Source of the DNA: an uncultured Eubacteriales bacterium | Lineage (GTDB): Bacteria; Bacillota; Clostridia; Oscillospirales; Acutalibacteraceae | Assembly: GCA_900321905.1 (NCBI GenBank) | Contig: ONXZ01000061.1 | Span: 1-7,520 of the forward strand | Direction of reading: 5' to 3' | Length of the DNA: 7,520 bases | In this document: piece by piece, positions 1 to 4,888 of the stretch | How the letters are laid out: the number at the start of each line of letters is the position of its first letter | Numbering within the stretch: the first letter of the stretch is position 1 | Notes under the pieces: generated by a model | What the model was told of the DNA's origin: nothing | Database searches by the model: none | The model's input: only the letters and a program-made list of their open reading frames with translations | Position numbers and translations under genes: made by a program

Positions 1-9
1 AGAGAAATT

Positions 10-32
10 AAAAAAGCCTCCGTGAAGGAGGC
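10..32 (-). terminator. Leftward intrinsic terminator-like hairpin
   Basis: GCCTCC (16-21) and GGAGGC (27-32) form a perfect 6-bp stem around a 5-nt loop. Read on the minus strand, the stem is followed by six T and then AATTT. On the plus strand the stem is followed by AAAGAG, with no T tract, so it should work only on leftward transcripts. No minus-strand gene is visible to its right, so its parent transcript is unknown. It may end an unannotated small RNA or stop antisense transcription. Confidence 0.6.
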
Positions 33-163
33 AAAGAGTAATTATAGATTTTGTATTGAATAAGAGCTTATACATGCTTAGTTTTTCTTATTAGACACTT
101 AAGAAAGAAGACTGAAATAGCAATATAATTACAGACAATTAAAAGCAATATAGTGCAAAATAA

Positions 164-220
164 TTTAAATCATTAAATAATTTGAGTACAATATTGCATC
201 AAGAATTTTTGTAGTAAAAT
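164..220 (+). promoter_or_regulatory. Candidate promoter region for the ABC-F gene
   Basis: The AT-rich leader at 33-258 holds no credible gene. Two promoter-like pairs precede the ABC-F start. TTTAAA (164-169) lies 17 bp before TACAAT (187-192). TTGCAT (194-199) lies 15 bp before TAAAAT (215-220), a short spacer. Both are imperfect matches in AT-rich sequence where chance hits are common, so the placement is tentative. The leader also repeats AGCAATATA at 119-127 and 144-152, of unknown meaning. Confidence 0.3.
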
Positions 221-258
221 AAATAAGATTGTTACTATTATATAAAAACGGAGTTATT

Positions 259-2160
259 ATGGCTGTTCTTGATGTCCAAAATTTAACACTTTCTTTTGGC
301 GAAAACACACTTTTTGACGGTGTGTCTTTTGACATTAAGGAAAAAGAGAAGGTCGGGCTTATCGGCGTCAACGGTGCAGGTAAGACCTCGCTGTTTAAAA
401 TTATTAAGGGCGACTACACTCCTGACAGCGGCGCGTGCTTTATCGGCAAAAACGCTACTGTTGGTTATATGGAGCAGCATACTTGCTCAGAAAACAGAAC
501 TATCTGGAACGAACTTGTCAGCGTGTTTGACGACCTTATTCAGATTGAAACCGAACTTGCCGAGGTTAACTATAACCTGCGCGAGGGCATAGGTGACCAG
601 CAAAAGAATATTGAGCGTCAGGACTATCTTAACAATATTTTTACCCGTGACGGCGGACTGACGTATAAGAGTATGACGCGTTCTGCTCTTATCGGCCTTG
701 GCTTTGATGAGGGCGATTTTGATATGCTCACATCAAAACTGTCCGGCGGTCAGCGCTCAAAACTCATACTTGCAAAACTCCTGCTGTCAAAGGCTGATTT
801 TCTGTTGCTTGACGAGCCGACTAACCACCTTGACATCAAGGCTGTTGAGTGGCTTGAAGGCTTTTTGAAAGATTTTTCAGGCGCAGCGCTCATTATTAGC
901 CACGACCGTTATTTTCTCGATAAAATCACCACAAAAACAGTTGAGATTGAAAACGGCAAATGTCGCTCATACAAGGGTAATTATTCGGAATTCCTTGTCA
1001 AAAAAGCCGCCGAGCAAAAGGCTATTGAAGAAAAGTACGAAAATGATATGAAAGAAATTGAGCGCATTGAGGGCATAATCGCTCAACAGCGCCAATGGAA
1101 CAGGGAAAAGAATATCAAAACCGCCGAGAGCAAGGAAAAGGTCATTGAGCGTATCAAAGCGCAACTTGTTATTCCTGATAAAATGGTTGAAAAAATCCGT
1201 TTTGATTTCACGCCAAAGGCAATTAGCGGCGAAGATGTGCTTGATGTAAAAGACCTTGCAAAATCGTTTGGCGACAAGGATATTTTTAAAGACATTAACT
1301 TTAATATCCGCCGTGGCGAAAAAGTGTTTTTACTCGGCGATAACGGTTGCGGCAAAACTACAATGCTTAAAATACTGATGAAAGACTACTCGGCAGATTG
1401 CGGAAGTTTCAAATTTGGCACTAACGTCTTCTGCGGTTACTTTGACCAGGTGCAGGCTAAACTCGACCTCACAAAAACCGTGCTTGAAGAAGTGTGGTCA
1501 AACTTCCCGTCAATGACGGAAACAAGCGTCAGGAGCGCGCTTGCGGCGTTTTTATTTAAGGGCGACGAGGTTTACAAAAATCTGTCTGAATGTTCGGGCG
1601 GCGAGCGTGCAAGGGTAGCGCTGCTCAAACTTATGCTCGGCAAGTTTAACTTTTTGCTGCTTGACGAGCCGACCAACCACCTTGACGCGTTTTCGCGCGA
1701 GGAACTTGAAAACACGCTTCTTGATTACAGCGGCACTATGCTTATTGTGTCGCACGACAGGTATTTTATAAACAAACTTGCTACAAGGATTCTTGAACTC
1801 ACGCCGGGCGGCGTTAAGGAGTACATAGGCGATTATGATACGTACATTGAAAAAAAAGATAATCAAATCCCTGCTGAAAATGTTGTGGAAAACGCTAAAA
1901 CGCCTCGAAAAAATGATTATAAACTGCGTAAAGAAGCGCAGGCTAAAGCGCGTAAAGCCAGAACTCGTCTGAAAAAATGTGAGGAAGAAATTGAAGTCGC
2001 TGAAACTGAGATTTCTGAAATTGAGGAAAAACTCGCAACTTCCGACTACGAAGAACTGATGAAACTCACTAAACTGCTTGAGGAAAAGACCAATCTCCGC
2101 GAGAGCCTATACGAAGAGTGGGAAACTCTGACTGAAGAATTGACAGAGAATGAGCAGTAA
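259..2160 (+). CDS. ABC-F family ATP-binding protein (ribosome-associated translation factor)
   Basis: The predicted product is a soluble 633-residue protein with two ABC ATPase domains and no membrane segments, which places it in ABC-F. Domain 1 has Walker A GVNGAGKTS (~36-44), signature LSGGQ (~161) and Walker B LLLDEPTNHLD (~182-192), then the switch ISHDRYF. A charged helical linker (~240-320) corresponds to the P-site tRNA-interacting motif. Domain 2 has GDNGCGKTT (~360-368), CSGGE (~445) and a second LLLDEPTNHLD (~466-476). A Lys/Glu-rich coiled coil fills ~550-633, as in the Uup/YdiF type. Both catalytic Glu residues are present, so both sites look active. ABC-F proteins bind the ribosomal E site and relieve stalls, and some give antibiotic resistance. 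Nothing here points to a resistance subtype. The ATG at 259 is chosen because GGAG at 250-253 precedes it by 5 nt; a TTG at 229 would add ten residues but has no such site. Exact subfamily is uncertain. Confidence 0.93.
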   Translation: MAVLDVQNLTLSFGENTLFDGVSFDIKEKEKVGLIGVNGAGKTSLFKIIKGDYTPDSGACFIGKNATVGYMEQHTCSENRTIWNELVSVFDDLIQIETELAEVNYNLREGIGDQQKNIERQDYLNNIFTRDGGLTYKSMTRSALIGLGFDEGDFDMLTSKLSGGQRSKLILAKLLLSKADFLLLDEPTNHLDIKAVEWLEGFLKDFSGAALIISHDRYFLDKITTKTVEIENGKCRSYKGNYSEFLVKKAAEQKAIEEKYENDMKEIERIEGIIAQQRQWNREKNIKTAESKEKVIERIKAQLVIPDKMVEKIRFDFTPKAISGEDVLDVKDLAKSFGDKDIFKDINFNIRRGEKVFLLGDNGCGKTTMLKILMKDYSADCGSFKFGTNVFCGYFDQVQAKLDLTKTVLEEVWSNFPSMTETSVRSALAAFLFKGDEVYKNLSECSGGERARVALLKLMLGKFNFLLLDEPTNHLDAFSREELENTLLDYSGTMLIVSHDRYFINKLATRILELTPGGVKEYIGDYDTYIEKKDNQIPAENVVENAKTPRKNDYKLRKEAQAKARKARTRLKKCEEEIEVAETEISEIEEKLATSDYEELMKLTKLLEEKTNLRESLYEEWETLTEELTENEQ

Positions 2161-2168
2161 TATATAAT
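2140..2168 (+). promoter_or_regulatory. Perfect consensus sigma-A promoter inside the end of the ABC-F gene
   Basis: TTGACA at 2140-2145 is separated by exactly 17 bp from TATAAT at 2163-2168. Both hexamers and the spacer match the housekeeping consensus. The -35 box lies in the last codons of the ABC-F gene and the -10 box just after its stop. Transcription would be expected to begin about 6-9 nt after the -10 box, at roughly 2174-2177, on or beside the ATG of the flavoprotein gene at 2177. The resulting mRNA would have almost no 5' leader. Confidence 0.7.
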
Positions 2169-2176
2169 ATTTTGTT

Positions 2177-3406
2177 ATGGAACATAAAAATGTTGTAATT
2201 ATCGGCGGCGGCGCTGCCGGACTTCTTGCCGCTGCAGAGTCCGCAAAACGCGGCAACCGCACGATTATTGTTGAAAAAAACAGTCGTCCCGCACGCAAGG
2301 TTATGATTACGGGTAAGGGACGGTGTAATGTTACAAACGCCTGCTTTGACCTTGACGAACTTATCGGCAATGTTGTCACAAATCCGAGGTTTATGTACTC
2401 TGCGTTTTCGGCTTTTATGCCGTATGACACGATTGCCCTTGTTGAGGATATGGGTGTGCCGACTAAAATTGAGCGCGGCAACCGTGTTTTTCCGCAGTCT
2501 GATAAGGCAGTCGATATCGTTGATGCTCTTGTTAAAAACGCAACGCAAAGCGGCGCTGAAATAGTTGAAGGTGCTGTAAAAGCCTTTAAGTTTGACGGGC
2601 AAAATATTGCCTCGGTAATACTTGAGGACGGCGGCGAAATTCCGTGCGATTCGGTTGCGGTTTGCACAGGGGGCAAAAGTTACAGCAAAACAGGTTCAAC
2701 AGGCGACGGATACACCCTTGCAAAGAGCGTGGGGCATACGGTCATCACGCCCAAACCTTCGCTCGTTCCTCTTGTATGCAGCAATAATTTTGTGCCTGCG
2801 CTTCAGGGCTTATCGCTTAAAAATGTCGGCATTAAAATCCTCAATGACGGCAGGGAAGTGTACACAGATTTCGGCGAAATGCTGTTTACCCATTTCGGCG
2901 TCAGCGGACCTGTAATTCTGTCCGCTTCCTGCCATATCAAAGAGCCTGAAAATGAGGCGTACAAACTTGTCATCGACCTTAAACCCGCACTTGACGATAT
3001 GCAACTCGACAAGCGTATTCAGCGTGATTTTGCCGATAACAATAATAAAGATTTTATTAACTCTTTATCAAAACTGTTGCCTCGCAAGATAATACCCGTT
3101 ATAGTTAAACTGTCTGGCATTGAGCCATCGGCAAAATGCAATCAGATAACTAAAGAACAGCGAAGGTCGCTTGTTCATCTGCTTAAAAACCTGACCCTTG
3201 ACATCACCGCCTTCAGACCTATTGAGGAGGCGATTGTGACCTCGGGCGGCATTAGCGTTAAAGAAATTGACCCCAAAACTATGCGTTCAAAGATTGTGCC
3301 AAACCTCTACTTTGCAGGCGAGGTGATTGACGTTGACGCATACACAGGCGGATTTAATTTGCAGATAGCCTTCAGCACAGGCTACCTCTGCGGACAAAAT
3401 ATATAA
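2177..3406 (+). CDS. NAD(P)/FAD-dependent oxidoreductase, HI0933/YhiN/BaiN family
   Basis: The 409-residue protein looks complete. It opens with a Rossmann FAD-binding motif, VVIIGGGAAGL (6-16), and an acidic/basic strand end, VEK (32-34). The family motif KVMITGKGRCNVTN follows (41-54). A mid segment CTGGKSYSKTGSTGDGY (163-179) and MLFTHFGVSGP (235-245) are typical. The C-terminal FAD-contacting block runs from TSGGIS (355-360) through FAGEVIDVDAYTGGFN (379-394). Annotation pipelines often call this family 'aminoacetone oxidase FAD-binding' or BaiN; BaiN has been linked to reductive steps of bile acid 7-dehydroxylation, but the physiological substrate of most members is unknown and I infer none here. 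The start is firm because an in-frame TAA lies at 2165-2167, yet there is no Shine-Dalgarno sequence: only an AT-rich stretch separates the ABC-F stop from the ATG. It lies 16 nt after the ABC-F gene and upstream of cmk. Confidence 0.93.
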   Translation: MEHKNVVIIGGGAAGLLAAAESAKRGNRTIIVEKNSRPARKVMITGKGRCNVTNACFDLDELIGNVVTNPRFMYSAFSAFMPYDTIALVEDMGVPTKIERGNRVFPQSDKAVDIVDALVKNATQSGAEIVEGAVKAFKFDGQNIASVILEDGGEIPCDSVAVCTGGKSYSKTGSTGDGYTLAKSVGHTVITPKPSLVPLVCSNNFVPALQGLSLKNVGIKILNDGREVYTDFGEMLFTHFGVSGPVILSASCHIKEPENEAYKLVIDLKPALDDMQLDKRIQRDFADNNNKDFINSLSKLLPRKIIPVIVKLSGIEPSAKCNQITKEQRRSLVHLLKNLTLDITAFRPIEEAIVTSGGISVKEIDPKTMRSKIVPNLYFAGEVIDVDAYTGGFNLQIAFSTGYLCGQNI

Positions 3407-3410
3407 TTTA

Positions 3411-3537
3411 AAATGTAGAATGGAGAATGTAGAATGTAGAATTTCGGGCGGACGCCGTCCGCACCTGATCATAATTATTGTTTGAGGCGAAGCCGAGTAG
3501 CAATAATTCTCAATTCTCAACTCTCAATTCTCAATTC
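3411..3537. repeat. Heptamer-armed inverted repeat element with internal hairpins (MITE/REP-like)
   Basis: This non-coding element fills most of the gap before cmk. The left arm has GAAT at 3418, 3425, 3432 and 3439, a strict 7-bp period (units GAATGGA and GAATGTA). The right arm has ATTC at 3506, 3513, 3527 and 3534, with a variant ACTC at 3520, also period 7. The right arm in reverse complement reads GAATTGA units, so the arms can pair imperfectly. Inside are GCGGAC-GCC-GTCCGC (3448-3462), AATTATTG (3473-3480) pairing with CAATAATT (3501-3508), and a small GGC-GAA-GCC hairpin (3486-3494). No T tract follows, so it is not a standard terminator. No transposase or ORF is visible. Calling it a mobile repeat is inference, since only one copy lies in the window. 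Confidence 0.7.
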
Positions 3538-3563
3538 GTTTCGACTGAAAGGAGAAAATTCAT

Positions 3564-4232
3564 ATGATTAACGTTGCTATTGACGGACCTGCAGGCGCAG
3601 GCAAAAGCACGATTGCAAAAGCAGCCGCAAAAGAACTCGGCTATATTTATGTTGACACAGGCGCGCTTTACAGAACTGTTGCACTCAGCGCGCAGAAACT
3701 CGGTGTGCTTGAAAACTGCGACGACGCGGCTGTCGATAAGATAATCGCTGAATCAGTCGTTGAACTCAAATATATCGACGGCGCGCAGGCTGTGTTCCTC
3801 AACGGAGAGGACGTTTCCTCACTTATCAGAACGCCTGAGATTTCTATGGGCGCAAGCAAGGTGTCTGCAATTCCTAAAATCCGTGCTTTTCTGCTTGATT
3901 TACAGCAGAATATCGCAAAGAAAAATAACGTGATTATGGACGGCAGGGATATCGCAACAGTAGTGCTTCCTGACGCAGACGTTAAAATCTTCCTCTTTGC
4001 GTCTCCTGAGTGTCGCGCGCAGCGCCGCTATAAGGAACTTATTGAAAAGGGCGAAAGTGTTATGTACGAGGATGTGCTAGCAGACGTTAATCAGCGCGAT
4101 TATCAGGATTCTCACCGTGAAATCGCACCGCTGAAACCGAGCAAGGATTCAGTTATGCTTGACACTTCCGAACTCAATCTTGAGGAGTCGATTAACGCTG
4201 TAATCAACACGATTAAGGAGAATATCCAATGA
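3564..4232 (+). CDS. cmk: (d)CMP kinase (cytidylate kinase)
   Basis: The enzyme phosphorylates CMP or dCMP with ATP to give CDP or dCDP, feeding RNA, DNA and CDP-lipid synthesis in the cytosol. The 222 residues match the usual bacterial Cmk length. It starts with the P-loop IDGPAGAGKST (6-16), followed by YVDTGALYR (29-37), a nucleotide-binding signature. MDGRDIATVVLPDA (125-138) is the characteristic core, and RRYKE (154-158) and RDYQDSHREIAPLKP (178-192) supply the lid and acceptor-site basic and acidic residues. The ATG at 3564 has a strong AAAGGAG site at 3548-3554, 9 nt upstream. The stop overlaps the next start by 4 nt (ATGA), so translation with the acyltransferase gene is probably coupled. 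No confident promoter is visible directly upstream; transcription may come through the repeat element from the flavoprotein gene. Confidence 0.97.
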   Translation: MINVAIDGPAGAGKSTIAKAAAKELGYIYVDTGALYRTVALSAQKLGVLENCDDAAVDKIIAESVVELKYIDGAQAVFLNGEDVSSLIRTPEISMGASKVSAIPKIRAFLLDLQQNIAKKNNVIMDGRDIATVVLPDADVKIFLFASPECRAQRRYKELIEKGESVMYEDVLADVNQRDYQDSHREIAPLKPSKDSVMLDTSELNLEESINAVINTIKENIQ

Positions 4233-4876
4233 GAGAATTTGACTATTCACAGGTTAAACACTACCGCCTTTACGGTTTTGTCAAAAAGGTTTTCGCACCG
4301 CTTGTAAAAGTGGTTTACCACGTTAAAACAAAGGGCGTGGAGAACATTCCGCCAAAGGGTACTCGCTACATAGTTGCAATAAATCACACCTGTGCGTTTG
4401 ACCCTGTTTTTGCCGCTATGAGCGACAAGGTGCCTGAACTCCACTTTATGGCAAAATCGGAACTCTACAAAAATCCGATTGTCGGCTGGTTCATCACCCA
4501 TATGTACGGCTTCCCTGTAAAGCGTGGCAAGGGCGACACATCGGCAATCGAGTACGGCGAAAAGATTATTGAAGAAGGCCACGTTATGGCTATCTGTCCC
4601 GAAGGCAGACGCATCAAGGATAAAGACGGCGTTCCGCAAAAGGCAAAGGCAGGCGTTGCAGTAATAGCAAAGGCAACAAACGCTTCTGTTCTTCCTGTCG
4701 CAATTTGCTCAAAAGGCAAAATCAAAATGGGCTCGCACGTTACTGTATCTTACGGCAAACTCATCACCCCTGAAGAGATGGGATTTGATAAAGAGGACTT
4801 CGGTCCGCACGATGTTAAAAACGCCGCAAACCTTGTAATGGAGCGCATTACGGAACTTTGGAAGGCAGAACAGTAA
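4229..4876 (+). CDS. plsC: 1-acyl-sn-glycerol-3-phosphate acyltransferase (PlsC/LPLAT family)
   Basis: The predicted role is to acylate lysophosphatidic acid to phosphatidic acid at the inner membrane face. The 215-residue length fits short bacterial PlsC proteins. The catalytic HX4D motif is NHTCAFD (52-58), with His53 and Asp58. Motif II is GFPVKRG (94-100). Motif III is CPEGRR (123-128), in place of the more usual FPEGTR; Glu and Gly are kept. The hydrophobic motif IV is VLPVAI (154-159). There is no clear transmembrane helix, only a basic and hydrophobic N-terminus that could hold the protein on the membrane. The ATG overlaps the cmk stop, and AAGGAG at 4215-4220 lies 8 nt upstream inside cmk. 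The gene sits in the cmk-plsC-ispH/rpsA cluster. The acyl donor (acyl-ACP, acyl-CoA or acyl-phosphate) cannot be read from the sequence. Confidence 0.92.
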   Translation: MREFDYSQVKHYRLYGFVKKVFAPLVKVVYHVKTKGVENIPPKGTRYIVAINHTCAFDPVFAAMSDKVPELHFMAKSELYKNPIVGWFITHMYGFPVKRGKGDTSAIEYGEKIIEEGHVMAICPEGRRIKDKDGVPQKAKAGVAVIAKATNASVLPVAICSKGKIKMGSHVTVSYGKLITPEEMGFDKEDFGPHDVKNAANLVMERITELWKAEQ

Positions 4877-4888
4877 TCAGGTGAAAGT

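Noticed and set aside
229..258. Upstream TTG start adding ten residues to the ABC-F protein
   Set aside because: No ribosome binding site precedes it, whereas the ATG at 259 has GGAG at good spacing and gives the normal ABC-F N-terminus (MAVLDVQNL).
165..371. 68-codon minus-strand open frame reaching into the leader
   Set aside because: Most of it is antisense to the ABC-F N-terminus, with no motif. Its presence does not explain the leftward terminator convincingly.
2069..2676. Two overlapping minus-strand open frames of 177 and 189 codons opposite the ABC-F/flavoprotein junction
   Set aside because: The plus strand carries clear family motifs in both genes; the antisense products show no domain and no RBS.
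3448..3462. GCGGAC-GCC-GTCCGC hairpin as an intrinsic terminator after the flavoprotein gene
   Set aside because: No T tract follows on either strand; it is better seen as part of the repeat element.
3478..3507. TTGTTT with AATAAT 18 bp later as a promoter for cmk
   Set aside because: The -35 matches only three positions, and both boxes are part of the inverted-repeat stem, so the similarity is probably incidental.
3411..3537. CRISPR-like array from the regular 7-bp repeats
   Set aside because: Units are 7 bp with no spacers and are inverted between the arms; there are no cas genes nearby.
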